From contig JAPPFW010000077.1 of NCBI GenBank assembly GCA_028821575.1, positions 1-49,428 on the forward strand: a stretch of DNA of 49,428 bases. The letters run 5' to 3'. The notes below the pieces were generated by a model, which searched no databases, was not told the origin of the DNA, and saw nothing but the letters and a program-made list of their open reading frames with translations. Below are positions 15,912-25,008 of the stretch, in pieces. The position numbers were made by a program, and so were the translations under genes. This stretch comes from a bacterium. Lineage in GTDB: Bacteria > Actinomycetota > Acidimicrobiia > Spongiisociales > Spongiisociaceae. Each line of letters starts with the position of its first letter. The first letter of the stretch is position 1.

Positions 15912-18293
15912 ATGGGGCCAGGCAACCCCGTGATGGTTGGCCATAGGGACCGGGTGGCCTCCCTGATCGGCGCGCCGCTTGTCCGGCGGGAGGATCCTCG
16001 GCTTCTCACCGGATCGGGCGAGTACCTGGCCGATGTTCGGATCCCGGGGACTCTCGACGCAGCCTTCGTGAGATCGCCGCTCGCGCATGCCGCCGTGCGT
16101 TGGGTCGATCCGCGCGGAGCGGTCGGTCCGGACGGTGTTCGAGCCGTGCTCACGGCGGCAACGCTCCCCGATCATGCTCCGCTGGTGGACGCGGTAGCCA
16201 TCGAGGGACTCGCCAAGACCCCTCAGCCTCCCCTCGCCCGGGATCGGGTTCGCTACCTCGGGGAGCCGATCGCCCTCGTGGTGGCGGAGGACCGCTACGC
16301 CGCCGAGGACGGGGCGGAGTCGGTCTCCGTCGACTTCGAGGAACTGTCCGCCGTCACCGATGCACGCTCCGCGGCGTGCCCCGGGGCTCCGCTGCTGTTC
16401 CCCGACCTCGGCTCGAACGTCGTCTTCAGCGAGGTGAAGAGGTTCGGGGATCCGGCCAAGGCCTCGGCCCACCGGGTATATCGATCCGAATTCCACGGAG
16501 GGCGAGCAACCGCGGTCCCCATCGAGACACGCGGCTGCCTGGCCTCCTACGACGCCGGCCAGGGACGGCTGACCGTCGTGTCCTCGACCCAGGGGCATCA
16601 CCTGTTGCGCCGCCGTCTGGCGGTCAGTACCGGCCTACCCGAGTCGAGGGTGCGGGTGATCGTCCCCGACGTGGGCGGAGGCTTCGGCCAGAAGATCCCG
16701 GCCGCACCCGAGGAGGTTGCGGTGGCCCTTGCGTCGATGGCGCTGGAGCGTCCTGTGCGCTGGATCGAGGACCGGCGCGAGAACCTGGTCGCCGCCCCGC
16801 AGGCCAAGGAACAGATCGTGTCCCTGCAGATGAGCATCGACGAGGCAGGGCGGTTCCGGACCATGCGGGCCAGGGTCGTCGGGGATGCGGGCGCCTACTC
16901 CCACAACAGCGCCAGCGCGCTCATCGAACCGTATCTGTCGGCGCTGCTCGTCCCGAGCCTCTACAGGATCGATCACTACGAATGCGAGATCCTGGCAGTC
17001 CTCACCAACAAGGCGCCGGCATCCCCGTACCGAGGGGTGGGATGGACCGCCTCCCACACCGCCCGCGAGCTGCTCATAGATCACATAGCCCGTGAGGAAG
17101 GACGGGATCCGGCGGAGCTGCGGCGCATGAATATGATCCGATCGGAGGAGACGCCCTACACCAACGTCACGGGCATGGTCTATGACAGCGGATCGTTTCG
17201 CGAATCCATGCACGAGGCCCTGGAGATGGCCTGCTACCACTCGTTCCGTCAGCAGCAGGAAAGCGACATGTACCCGCGCCGGCGCGGGATCGGCATCAGC
17301 CCGTACGTCGAGCCGAACGGATGGGGAAGCGCCGGCGCGGCCCAGTCCCACTGGGTCTTCGCCTCCCACGATGCCGCCCGCGTCACGATGGACTCCACCG
17401 GACACGTGACCGTGGCGGTCGGGACACCCTCTCAGGGCCAGGGCCACGAGACCACGCTGACCCAACTCGCGTCGGCTGCCCTCGGCATTGCTCCGGACAC
17501 CGTCGAGGTGCGGAGTGACGACACCGACGCCACCCCACCCAGCATGGCCGGCACACGTGCCTCGCGCACTGCCGTGGTGACGGGCGGAGCGGTGGTCCTT
17601 GCATCCGAGGACGTGCGGTCCAAGCTCCTTCGGATAGCCGGTCATCTGCTGGAGGCGTCCGAACGTGATCTCGACATCACCGACGGGATGGTGCACGTGG
17701 CGGGCGACGAGTCCACCGGGATCGACGTGGCCACCGTCGCTGCCGCCGCCTACTTCGACCCTGCGGTGCGCGTAGCGGAGCCCGAGCCACTTCTCAGCTC
17801 GCAACGCTTCCACGACCCGGACGCCACCTACTCGAACGGCTGCGTCGTAGCGACGGTGGAGCTCGATCTCGAGACCGGCGCCGTAACGGTTGTCGACCTT
17901 GTCACGGTCGAGGACTGCGGCCGGATGATCAACCCCCTGATCGTGGAGGGCCAGCTCCACGGGGCCGCGGCACAGGCGCTGGGATACGCTCTGCTGGAGA
18001 GGGTGGCCTACAGCGCCGACGGGCAGGTCCTGACTGCCAGCCTCATGGACTATCCGGTTCCCACTTGCGCCGAAGTGCCGACCATCCGGATAGGTCACAT
18101 CGAGTCCCCCTCACCGAACACGGTCTTGGGAGTGAAGGGAATGGGGGAATCGGGAATGATCGCGGTTCCGGCGGCCATAGCTAATGCGGTCGCCGACGCC
18201 GTTCCCGGCCATCCGGTGATCGACCGCCTACCGATCACCCCCGGCTTGGTTGCTCATCTCGCATCTCTGCCGGAGGCCGGCCAGGCACCGTAG
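15912..18293 (+). CDS. molybdenum hydroxylase large subunit (xanthine dehydrogenase/CoxL family)
   Basis: About 793 residues, the normal size of a CoxL/aldehyde-oxidase large subunit. It starts GAPLVRREDPRLLTGSGEY, then shows ETRGCLASYD, STQGHHLLRR, the VPDVGGGFGQK molybdopterin loop, PYRGVGW at the active-site loop (form I CO dehydrogenase would have a Cys in AYxCSFR, so this is not a CO dehydrogenase), and GVKGMGESG with the catalytic Glu near the C-terminus. It should hydroxylate an aldehyde or heterocycle at a Mo centre. The medium FAD and small 2Fe-2S subunits normally encoded beside it are absent here. ATG 15912 is used; ATG 15933 is an alternative, and neither has a strong ribosome site. 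A longer open frame back to 14943 only shadows the dehydrogenase. Confidence 0.88.
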   Translation: MGPGNPVMVGHRDRVASLIGAPLVRREDPRLLTGSGEYLADVRIPGTLDAAFVRSPLAHAAVRWVDPRGAVGPDGVRAVLTAATLPDHAPLVDAVAIEGLAKTPQPPLARDRVRYLGEPIALVVAEDRYAAEDGAESVSVDFEELSAVTDARSAACPGAPLLFPDLGSNVVFSEVKRFGDPAKASAHRVYRSEFHGGRATAVPIETRGCLASYDAGQGRLTVVSSTQGHHLLRRRLAVSTGLPESRVRVIVPDVGGGFGQKIPAAPEEVAVALASMALERPVRWIEDRRENLVAAPQAKEQIVSLQMSIDEAGRFRTMRARVVGDAGAYSHNSASALIEPYLSALLVPSLYRIDHYECEILAVLTNKAPASPYRGVGWTASHTARELLIDHIAREEGRDPAELRRMNMIRSEETPYTNVTGMVYDSGSFRESMHEALEMACYHSFRQQQESDMYPRRRGIGISPYVEPNGWGSAGAAQSHWVFASHDAARVTMDSTGHVTVAVGTPSQGQGHETTLTQLASAALGIAPDTVEVRSDDTDATPPSMAGTRASRTAVVTGGAVVLASEDVRSKLLRIAGHLLEASERDLDITDGMVHVAGDESTGIDVATVAAAAYFDPAVRVAEPEPLLSSQRFHDPDATYSNGCVVATVELDLETGAVTVVDLVTVEDCGRMINPLIVEGQLHGAAAQALGYALLERVAYSADGQVLTASLMDYPVPTCAEVPTIRIGHIESPSPNTVLGVKGMGESGMIAVPAAIANAVADAVPGHPVIDRLPITPGLVAHLASLPEAGQAP

Positions 18294-18311
18294 CTCGAAA
18301 GGAACGAATCG

Positions 18312-19394
18312 ATGAATGCCGCAGTTCTCAGATCCATCCCGGGCCGGCTCGGAATCGAGGATGTAGTGGTCGATACCCCTGGTCCGCGCGAGGTCCTGGT
18401 CCGGACGGTCGCCGCCGGGGTCTGCCGATCGGATCATCACTACCTGGTCGGCCACCACACCACCCCGCTGCCCACCGTGATGGGCCACGAAGCATCGGGG
18501 ATCGTGGAAGCCGTCGGCGAGGAGGTGACGTACGTGGTTCCGGGGGATCATGTCGTGGCCTGTCTCATGGTCTTCTGCGGACGTTGCGCGTCCTGCCTGA
18601 GTGGCAGGATGCCTCTGTGCCTGCAGGAAGGGACGGCGCGCGATGGCGGCCGCCCGCGCCTGTCACGGCTGGGGGAGGCTATCCATCCCTACTGGGGAGT
18701 CGGGGCGTTCGCGGAGATAATGCTCATGCACGAGCACGCCGTGACCCGGATCGATCGGGACATCCCCCTGCTCAGCGCGGCGACGGTCGGATGTGCGGTG
18801 ATCACCGGCTTGGGTTCGGTCTTCAACACCGCCGGTGTTCGTCCGGGCGCTTCCGTGGCGGTGATCGGCGCCGGAGGGGTCGGGCTGAACGTCATCCAGG
18901 CAAGCGCGGTCGCCGGAGCAAGCCGGATCGTCGCCATCGACGTGCTCCCCGACAAAGCGGACCCCGCCCGGCAGTTCGGCGCCACCGACGTGATCATCTC
19001 GCGTGACCCGGTGGACGAACTGGTGGAGATCACGGACGGGGGGGTCGAGTATGCCTTCGACGCCATCGGGCACAAGACGACAGCAGAACATGCATTCGCA
19101 GCGCTGCGTCCCGGGGGTACGGCTGTACTGATCGGAATGATCCCGATGGGAGTCGAGATCTCCCTGCCAGGCGCTGATTTCCTCTACGAGAAGACAGTGA
19201 AGGGCTCGAACATGGGCTCGACCCGGACCAGAGTCGACATTCCCAGGTACCTGGAACTCTACCGGCGCGGCAGGATCAAGCTGGACGAACTCGTCGGAAG
19301 GACCCGACCCCTCGACGAGATCGGCGTGGCGATGGACGACATCGAGCGCGGAACCGTGGCCCGCACCGTCATCACGTTCGATGGCAAGGCGTAG
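18312..19394 (+). CDS. zinc-dependent alcohol dehydrogenase (MDR family), second copy
   Basis: A 360-residue paralog of 14770-15876. It has GVCRSDHH (catalytic Cys), MGHEASG (catalytic His), a structural zinc cluster CGRCASC...C, and the NAD motif GAGGVGL. Both copies share the C-terminal pattern D-I-P-R-Y-x-E-L-Y-R-x-G-R. ATG 18312 follows an AAAGGAAC ribosome site, 18 bp after the molybdenum hydroxylase stop, so both are probably in one transcript. Substrate unknown. Confidence 0.9.
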   Translation: MNAAVLRSIPGRLGIEDVVVDTPGPREVLVRTVAAGVCRSDHHYLVGHHTTPLPTVMGHEASGIVEAVGEEVTYVVPGDHVVACLMVFCGRCASCLSGRMPLCLQEGTARDGGRPRLSRLGEAIHPYWGVGAFAEIMLMHEHAVTRIDRDIPLLSAATVGCAVITGLGSVFNTAGVRPGASVAVIGAGGVGLNVIQASAVAGASRIVAIDVLPDKADPARQFGATDVIISRDPVDELVEITDGGVEYAFDAIGHKTTAEHAFAALRPGGTAVLIGMIPMGVEISLPGADFLYEKTVKGSNMGSTRTRVDIPRYLELYRRGRIKLDELVGRTRPLDEIGVAMDDIERGTVARTVITFDGKA

Positions 19395-19443
19395 AGCGGA
19401 GTCATCATTGTCGGTCCGATCCCTTGGCACTACTCCAAAGGCG

Positions 19444-20205
19444 TCAGAGTCCCCGGCCGCCGTCCACGGAGATCAGCTCACCGGTAACCATCCGGGCGTC
19501 CTCCGACGCGGCCCACGCTGCCACGGCGGCCACCTCGTCCGGCTGCACGAGACGGCCCATGGGTATGGCCTCGGCGATCGCGGAGCGGCTCTCCGGAGTG
19601 TTCGCTCCGCCCATGAACTCCACCAGCATGGGCGTGTCAGATGCAGCAGGGCACAAGGCCACGACCCGTATGTTCCGCGGAGCCAACTCGAGGGCCAGGC
19701 TCCGGGTGAGAGTTGCAACTGCCCCCTTGCTGGCCGTGTAGGCCGCGTATCCCGGTCGAGGCCGGATCGAGATGTTCGACGCGATGTTCACTATGACCGC
19801 CGCGTGCGACCGCTCCAGGTAGGGCAGCACCGCTCTGGTCATCAGGAAAACACCACGAACGTTGATCGCAAAGATATGATCGAACTCGGCGTCGCTGGTC
19901 TCCTCGATGGGCTTGGGACGCTGACCCACCCCGGCACAGTTCACCAGCACGTCGATCCCGCCGAAGCTGCGCACTGCCTCTTCCACAGCGCCCAACGAAC
20001 CGGCCCCTATCGCCAGGTCGGCTTGGATCGGCACGGCGTTGGATCCGGTGGCGCGGATCTCATCGGCCACAGCGGCGATTCCCTCACCGTTTCGATCAAC
20101 GAGGGCGACCGACGCGCCGTCGAGGGCGAACCGACGGCTGATGGCTGCACCGATACCCGAAGCTGCGCCGGTTATTAGCGCTCTTCTCCCCTGAAGCACG
20201 GACAT
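19444..20205 (-). CDS. short-chain dehydrogenase/reductase (SDR)
   Basis: The 253-residue classical SDR has TGAASGIG (residues 12-19) for NAD(P) binding, VNCAGVG, the catalytic Ser in NIASN, and YAAYTASKG carrying Tyr and Lys of YxxxK. It ends with the common VTGELISVDGG. It interconverts a carbonyl and an alcohol group; the substrate is unknown. It converges on the dehydrogenase at 18312-19394 and is divergent from the TenA gene at 20275, with 69 bp between starts, so a shared promoter region is possible. Confidence 0.9.
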   Translation of the reverse strand: MSVLQGRRALITGAASGIGAAISRRFALDGASVALVDRNGEGIAAVADEIRATGSNAVPIQADLAIGAGSLGAVEEAVRSFGGIDVLVNCAGVGQRPKPIEETSDAEFDHIFAINVRGVFLMTRAVLPYLERSHAAVIVNIASNISIRPRPGYAAYTASKGAVATLTRSLALELAPRNIRVVALCPAASDTPMLVEFMGGANTPESRSAIAEAIPMGRLVQPDEVAAVAAWAASEDARMVTGELISVDGGRGL

Positions 20206-20274
20206 CCAAGCCCTCCCGTCCCTCAGGGCAACCTACCAGCTACGATTCACCGCGTGACAAGAGAGGAGAGGCCC

Positions 20275-20937
20275 ATGGGCGAGCAAGTACCGAGCCGAGC
20301 TCAGTGGTTCTGGGATAAGACCACGGACGTGTGGGACGCGATCATGAGCCATCCCTTCCTCGTCGAACTCGAAGCAGGAACGCTTCCGGACGAGGTGCTC
20401 CGCTTCTACTTCGAGCAGAACCTCCAGTACGTCGACGCTGTTTACAGGTGCCGGTTGGTCGCCGCGGCCAAGGCGCCCGACAAGGAGACATTCGACCTGC
20501 TCACCCGCGATTGGAACCTCGAACCGAGCGACGAACGGCAGGGGGACCTGCTTGTGAGCTTCGGAGGCGATCCTGACAACCTGCCGCCTATGGCGCCGGC
20601 CTGCCGGGGGTACACGTATCACATGTGGTACAACGCCCTCGACGGGCGCACCATCGATTGGCTGGCCAGCTTCGTCGCCTGCCCCTGGACATACGATCTA
20701 ATCGGCGAGCAGGTCTCGGGGAACATCGGCGAGGAGCGCCGGGAGTCGTGGATGGAGTACTACGGCAGCAAGATCCACCATGATCTGATGGACGATTTCC
20801 GCTCCGCCGTCGATCGGCTCACCGTCGGCCTGGAACAGGAAGACCTCGACGGACTCCTCGAGAAGTGGCGCCTTGGAATGAGGTACGAGTGGATGTTCTG
20901 GGACGACGCGTATCACATGCGGAGTTGGCCGGTCTGA
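20275..20937 (+). CDS. TenA-family protein (paralog 3), Asn49 at the Asp44 site
   Basis: The 220-residue TenA fold protein has HPF at residues 26-28, FEQNLQY with Asn49 where Bacillus TenA has Asp44, Tyr52 (Tyr47 equivalent), RGYTYH (Tyr112 equivalent), VACPWTY with the catalytic-type Cys, and RYEWMFWD with Glu and Phe. It is the most divergent in overall sequence and the only one without a directly adjoining amidohydrolase. ATG 20275 was chosen over GTG 20254 because the GAGAGGAGAGG ribosome site lies between them. It precedes the Dpp-type transporter operon, separated by an inverted repeat and likely promoter. Confidence 0.83.
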   Translation: MGEQVPSRAQWFWDKTTDVWDAIMSHPFLVELEAGTLPDEVLRFYFEQNLQYVDAVYRCRLVAAAKAPDKETFDLLTRDWNLEPSDERQGDLLVSFGGDPDNLPPMAPACRGYTYHMWYNALDGRTIDWLASFVACPWTYDLIGEQVSGNIGEERRESWMEYYGSKIHHDLMDDFRSAVDRLTVGLEQEDLDGLLEKWRLGMRYEWMFWDDAYHMRSWPV

Positions 20938-20946
20938 CTCGATCAA

Positions 20947-20964
20947 GTCACGCTTTCGCGTGAC
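20947..20964. promoter_or_regulatory. perfect 7-bp inverted repeat, terminator or operator
   Basis: GTCACGC-TTTC-GCGTGAC is a perfect inverted repeat 10 bp after the TenA stop and about 20 bp upstream of a -10-like element. It could end the TenA transcript or bind a regulator at the -35 region of the transporter operon; the sequence alone does not decide. Confidence 0.4.
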
Positions 20965-20989
20965 GCGCCAGACAACCCTTGGGTATGAT
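20960..20989 (+). promoter_or_regulatory. candidate promoter of the Dpp-type operon
   Basis: TATGAT at 20984-20989 fits a sigma-70-type -10 box, with GTGACG (20960-20965; four of six bases match TTGACA) 18 bp upstream. The -35 overlaps the inverted repeat at 20947-20964. The first gene starts 82 bp downstream. Confidence 0.4.
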
Positions 20990-21071
20990 CGAAAGGGCAC
21001 GGAGGGTATCCCGGTCCTAGCGTCGAACGGCTGAGGGCCGAGCCTCGAAGCGCCCCTAAGAGGGAGGCCCC

Positions 21072-22955
21072 ATGACCCGTAGGCGGTTCCACTACCCATT
21101 TGTCCTGCTGCTGGCTTTCGCAATCGTGGCCGCGGCCTGCGGCGACGGCGACGAACCCGCGGCCACCACAGCCGCGCCCGCCACCACGGCAGCCGCTACG
21201 ACGGCCGCAGCGACCGCCACCACGGCGGAGGTCACGACGGCCGAACCGACCGATGACACGGAAGCGCCTGCCACCACGGCAGCCGCTACGACCACCACAC
21301 CACCGACCACCCAGCCTCCACAGATCGACGAGGGTGACGTGATGCGGGCCCCCGACCGCGTCCAGGACGCCGAGACGGTCGTGATCGCCTGGACCGGGTT
21401 TTACAACAGCCTCGATCCGCCCGACAGCCTCGTCAACTTCAACCGTGAGGCCGGTGTCGGTCTCTACGACCGCCTCCTCACCTACTCGCTGACCGAGCGC
21501 GATGACGGCACGTTCGTATGGGAGGGTCTCGACGTGGCGCCGGGCTTGGCCGAGAGCTGGGAGATCGACGGAGGGTCGGTCACGTTCACGATCCGCCAGG
21601 GTGTCACGTTCAACAAGACCGGCAACCCCTTGACGGCCCACGACATCAGGTATTCCTTCGTGCGGGCGATCGAGGTGCCAGGATTCGGGACGTTCAACTC
21701 CAACCTGGCCGGTATCTTCGAGCCCTCTCGCCAGATCACGGTGATAGACGATTACACGATCCGCTTCGACTACGAACTGGCCGACGGGACACCCTTCCTT
21801 CTCAAAGCCTCGTTACCGAGCATGCGGTTCCCGATCTTCGGGATCGTGGACTCGGTCGAGTTGCAGGCCCGCGCCACCGACGAGGATCCCTGGGGTCACG
21901 AGTGGCTCAAGGAGAACCCGGAGGGCTCGGGTCCCTACGTGATCGAGTCGGTGACGCCCGGTACGGAGTTGATCCTGAGACGTGTCCCGGGTCATTGGAC
22001 CGAGGGTGACCAGAATCAGTTGAACCAGGCCTACAACGGCTTCGACCGGGTGATATACCGGACACTCAACAGCCCGGCCGATATCACCGCCCTGATGTTG
22101 GGAGGCGAGGTCGACGTGGCGTTCGCGCTCGGGACCAGGGAACTCGTCGCCCTGGGCGAGGCCGGCTTCACCATCGTCAACGCCGAGATCCCCGATATCT
22201 GGCGCCTCGACCTACCTGTTACGACACCGCCGTTCGACAACCTGGCGGTGCGTCAGGCGCTGGCGTACGCGGTCCCCTATGACACGATCGTGGAGAACGT
22301 GTTCACCAACGCGACCCGCTCCTATTCGATCGTCAATCCTGCATCGCCGTCGTTCATCCCGGCATGGGACATCTACGACACGGATCTCGACAAGGCCCGC
22401 CAGTTGCTGGCGGACGCCGGTTACCCGGACGGGTTCTCCACCGAACTCTTCTACAACACCGAACGGCAGGAGTGGGAGGACATCGCACTCTTCCTCCAGG
22501 CCAGCCTCTCGCAGGTGGGGATCGACCTAACGCTCCGGCCACTACCCGCCACGGAGTTCCAGGAACAGACCACCGCCCGGTACAGCGACGACACGTTGAT
22601 GCCCGGTATCCAGATGCGGAGCGGGCTGATCTGGCTGGACGACGCCGATCCGAACGTAAACCTGTGGCTGGTGACCCGTGGGTTCCCGGGCCCGGTAGGC
22701 GTGGGCGGGTTCTCCAACGCCAGCCACTACTCGAACGTCGAACTGGACACGTTGCACTTCGAGAACCGGTTCAACCCGGACTTCGAAGCGCGGGCCGAGG
22801 CCTACCGCGAGACCCAGAGGATCGGAGCGCGCGACCTTCCTTTGATCCCACTCGCCGTGCGCGGGTTCCCGGGCGCCGTGCATCCGGCGGTCACCGGCGT
22901 GGCCTTCACAGCCGACCCGCACCTCCGCCAGTACCTGTTGAGGCCGACCGGGTGA
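21072..22955 (+). CDS. Dpp/Opp-type ABC transporter substrate-binding lipoprotein
   Basis: The 627-residue SBP_bac_5 family protein has a lipoprotein signal ending AIVAAAC (Cys23) and a Thr/Ala-rich linker at residues 28-85, followed by the bilobed domain with VAPGLAESWEIDGGSVTFTIR, PLTAHDIRYSF and NPDFEARAEAYR. These proteins deliver peptides, nickel or other small polar compounds. ATG 21072 has a GAGGGAGG ribosome site. It is the first gene of a ten-gene operon, and a strong hairpin separates it from the permeases. Given the downstream amidohydrolases and TenA, its ligand may be a nitrogen heterocycle rather than a peptide (inference). Confidence 0.92.
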   Translation: MTRRRFHYPFVLLLAFAIVAAACGDGDEPAATTAAPATTAAATTAAATATTAEVTTAEPTDDTEAPATTAAATTTTPPTTQPPQIDEGDVMRAPDRVQDAETVVIAWTGFYNSLDPPDSLVNFNREAGVGLYDRLLTYSLTERDDGTFVWEGLDVAPGLAESWEIDGGSVTFTIRQGVTFNKTGNPLTAHDIRYSFVRAIEVPGFGTFNSNLAGIFEPSRQITVIDDYTIRFDYELADGTPFLLKASLPSMRFPIFGIVDSVELQARATDEDPWGHEWLKENPEGSGPYVIESVTPGTELILRRVPGHWTEGDQNQLNQAYNGFDRVIYRTLNSPADITALMLGGEVDVAFALGTRELVALGEAGFTIVNAEIPDIWRLDLPVTTPPFDNLAVRQALAYAVPYDTIVENVFTNATRSYSIVNPASPSFIPAWDIYDTDLDKARQLLADAGYPDGFSTELFYNTERQEWEDIALFLQASLSQVGIDLTLRPLPATEFQEQTTARYSDDTLMPGIQMRSGLIWLDDADPNVNLWLVTRGFPGPVGVGGFSNASHYSNVELDTLHFENRFNPDFEARAEAYRETQRIGARDLPLIPLAVRGFPGAVHPAVTGVAFTADPHLRQYLLRPTG

Positions 22956-22976
22956 TCCGAGCGGTTCCACAGCCAC

Positions 22977-23013
22977 GCAACCGCGGCGCGGTCGGTTATC
23001 GCGCCGCGGTTGC
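22977..23013 (+). terminator. strong intercistronic stem-loop after the binding-protein gene
   Basis: A perfect 14-bp inverted repeat (22977-22990 with 23000-23013, core CCGCGGCGCG) has a 9-base loop and no T-run. Placed between the binding-protein gene and the first permease, it probably stabilises the upstream mRNA or attenuates read-through, so that more binding protein than permease is made. Confidence 0.7.
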
Positions 23014-23059
23014 ATCGTTCGGGCTGCCGACGACCGTTCCGGTATAGGAACGGCACGGG

Positions 23060-24076
23060 ATGGACTCAGGACTGTCCCGCCAACTGGTCACCCGGCTCCT
23101 GTTGGTGGCCCCGGTGGTCTTCGGGGTGGTTACCCTGACCTTTCTCGTATCTCGGGTGTTCGCACCCGACCCCGTGGCGCTCTACATCCCGGCCCAGGCC
23201 GATGACGAACTCCGGCAGAAGATCCGGGTCGAGTTGGGCTTGGACAAGTCAATCCCGGAACAGTACGGCGTCTTCCTCGCCGATCTGGCACAGGGCGACC
23301 TGGGTGAGTCGACCATCACGGGCCGGCCTGTCACGAGTGACCTCTGGGACAGGCTCCCCGCAACCGTGGAGCTGGCCCTGATGTCGCTGACCCTTGCCAT
23401 CATCGTCGGTGTCCCCCTGGGGGTGCTGGCGGGGGCGAGGCGCGACAGCGCCTTGGACTTCTCCGTCAGGGGCGGCACCCTGATCGGGATGGCGCTTCCC
23501 TCGTTCTGGCTCGGCCTGGTACTCATCCTGGTCTTCTTCGTCCAGCTCGGATGGCTGCCCGGACCCGTCGGCCGGCTCCCGCTCGGTGCTGAAGCACCCG
23601 AGAAGATCACTGGCTTGTACACCCTGGACAGCCTCCTCCGGGGTGACCTGGAACTCTGGTGGGAGTCGGTCCGCCACCTCGTACTGCCCGGGCTTACCCT
23701 CGGCGTGGTGATCATGGCCCCCATCACCAGGGTGGCGCGCGCCTCCATGGTGGAGGTAATGCGCTCGGAGTACATCCGCACGCCCAAGGCTCTGGGCGTC
23801 GGCAAGCAGGTCATCTACTTCCGGTACGCCTTGAAGAACGCCTTGCTGCCCATCGTCACCATGGTCGGAACCATCGTGGGTTTCGTCTTCACCGGGGCCG
23901 TCCTCGTGGAGGCGGTCTTCAACTGGCCCGGAATGGGAAAGTACGGCCTCGACGCGATCGTCAAGTCCGACTTCACGGCGCTGCAGGGCTTCGTCGTGGT
24001 GGCATCGGTCACCTACATCGTGGCGTTCTTCCTGGTCGATGTCGTCTACATGCTGGTCGACCCGAGAACAAGATGA
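23060..24076 (+). CDS. Dpp/Opp-type ABC transporter permease B
   Basis: The 338-residue membrane protein has the first helix at residues 8-31, a long outer-face loop, then five helices with the BPD_transp_1 domain. Typical DppB features are PVALYIPAQA near the start, GMALPSFWLGL, and EYIRTPKALGVGKQVIYFRYALKNALLP (coupling region, about residues 235-262). ATG 23060 lies 15 bp after a weak GGAACGGCACGGG site. Partner of permease C at 24087-24992. Confidence 0.92.
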   Translation: MDSGLSRQLVTRLLLVAPVVFGVVTLTFLVSRVFAPDPVALYIPAQADDELRQKIRVELGLDKSIPEQYGVFLADLAQGDLGESTITGRPVTSDLWDRLPATVELALMSLTLAIIVGVPLGVLAGARRDSALDFSVRGGTLIGMALPSFWLGLVLILVFFVQLGWLPGPVGRLPLGAEAPEKITGLYTLDSLLRGDLELWWESVRHLVLPGLTLGVVIMAPITRVARASMVEVMRSEYIRTPKALGVGKQVIYFRYALKNALLPIVTMVGTIVGFVFTGAVLVEAVFNWPGMGKYGLDAIVKSDFTALQGFVVVASVTYIVAFFLVDVVYMLVDPRTR

Positions 24077-24086
24077 GGAGGAAGTC

Positions 24087-24992
24087 GTGATCGACATGAC
24101 GGCCGACCGAGCCCCGCAGAGCGGTTCCCTCGAGGCGATCGGGGCCGGGCGCAGCAGGTGGGGGAAGATCCGATACGTGTTCGGCCAGAGCAAGAGCCTG
24201 GTGGCCGGAACCGTTCTCGTGGGAATGTTCATCGTCATCGCCTTGCTCGCCAAGTTCATCACCCCCCACGACCCGAGCGCGGTACTGGTGGGACCGCCGC
24301 TGACGGGCGTCAGCGCCGAGCACTGGTTCGGAACCGACAAGGTGGGCTCGGACGTGTTCTCCAAGACCATCGCGGCCACCGCCCTCGATCTGCGAATCAC
24401 CGCGTCCGCCGTGCTGGCGGCTCTCGTGGCCGGGGTAGCGCTCGGCACCGTCGCCGGCTACTACGCAGGGGTGGTGGATCTCATCCTGCTCCGGCTCCTG
24501 GAGATACTCCAGTCCATCCCCACGCTGCTGCTGGCGATGATGGTGGTGGTGGCCATCGGGCCCGGGGAACTCAACGTGGTGGTGGTGATGGCTTTCATCG
24601 GGATGCCGTACTACGCGCGCCTCGTGCGCGCCGAGATCCTCACCAAGCGCACCTGGGAGTTCGCCGAGGCCGCCCGTATGGTCGGCGGATCGGCGATCCG
24701 GGTCGCCTTCCGCCATCTGCTGCCGAACAGCCTCTCGCCCGTACTCGCGTACGCCTCGGTCAATGCGGCGTGGGTGGTGTTGGTGACCGCCGCCCTGGGC
24801 TTCCTGGGTATCGGCATCGAACCGGGCACCGCCGAGTGGGGATCGATGATCGCCCGCGGCCAGACGGAGATCATCACCGGCGAGTGGTGGGTCTCGGTGT
24901 TCCCCGGGCTGTTCGTCCTCATCCTCACCACCGGGTTCTACCTGCTCGGCGACGGCGTGCGGGATGTGATGGACCCGAGGTCCCGCAAGTGA
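24087..24992 (+). CDS. Dpp/Opp-type ABC transporter permease C
   Basis: The 301-residue permease has an N-terminal helix, the OppC motif HWFGTDKVGSDVFSK, and the coupling sequence WEFAEAARMVGGS. GTG 24087 is chosen because AGGAGG lies five bases upstream; an ATG at 24096 is in frame but badly spaced. It starts 10 bp after permease B and is followed 16 bp later by the first ATPase. An alternating GTGGTG-rich stretch encodes a Val-rich helix near residue 155. Confidence 0.92.
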   Translation: MIDMTADRAPQSGSLEAIGAGRSRWGKIRYVFGQSKSLVAGTVLVGMFIVIALLAKFITPHDPSAVLVGPPLTGVSAEHWFGTDKVGSDVFSKTIAATALDLRITASAVLAALVAGVALGTVAGYYAGVVDLILLRLLEILQSIPTLLLAMMVVVAIGPGELNVVVVMAFIGMPYYARLVRAEILTKRTWEFAEAARMVGGSAIRVAFRHLLPNSLSPVLAYASVNAAWVVLVTAALGFLGIGIEPGTAEWGSMIARGQTEIITGEWWVSVFPGLFVLILTTGFYLLGDGVRDVMDPRSRK

Positions 24993-25008
24993 GGGGTCGA
25001 AAGCGCTG

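Noticed and set aside
15912..18293. Aerobic CO dehydrogenase (CoxL form I)
   Set aside because: The active-site loop reads PYRGVGW and lacks the AYxCSFR Cys motif, and coxM/coxS are absent.
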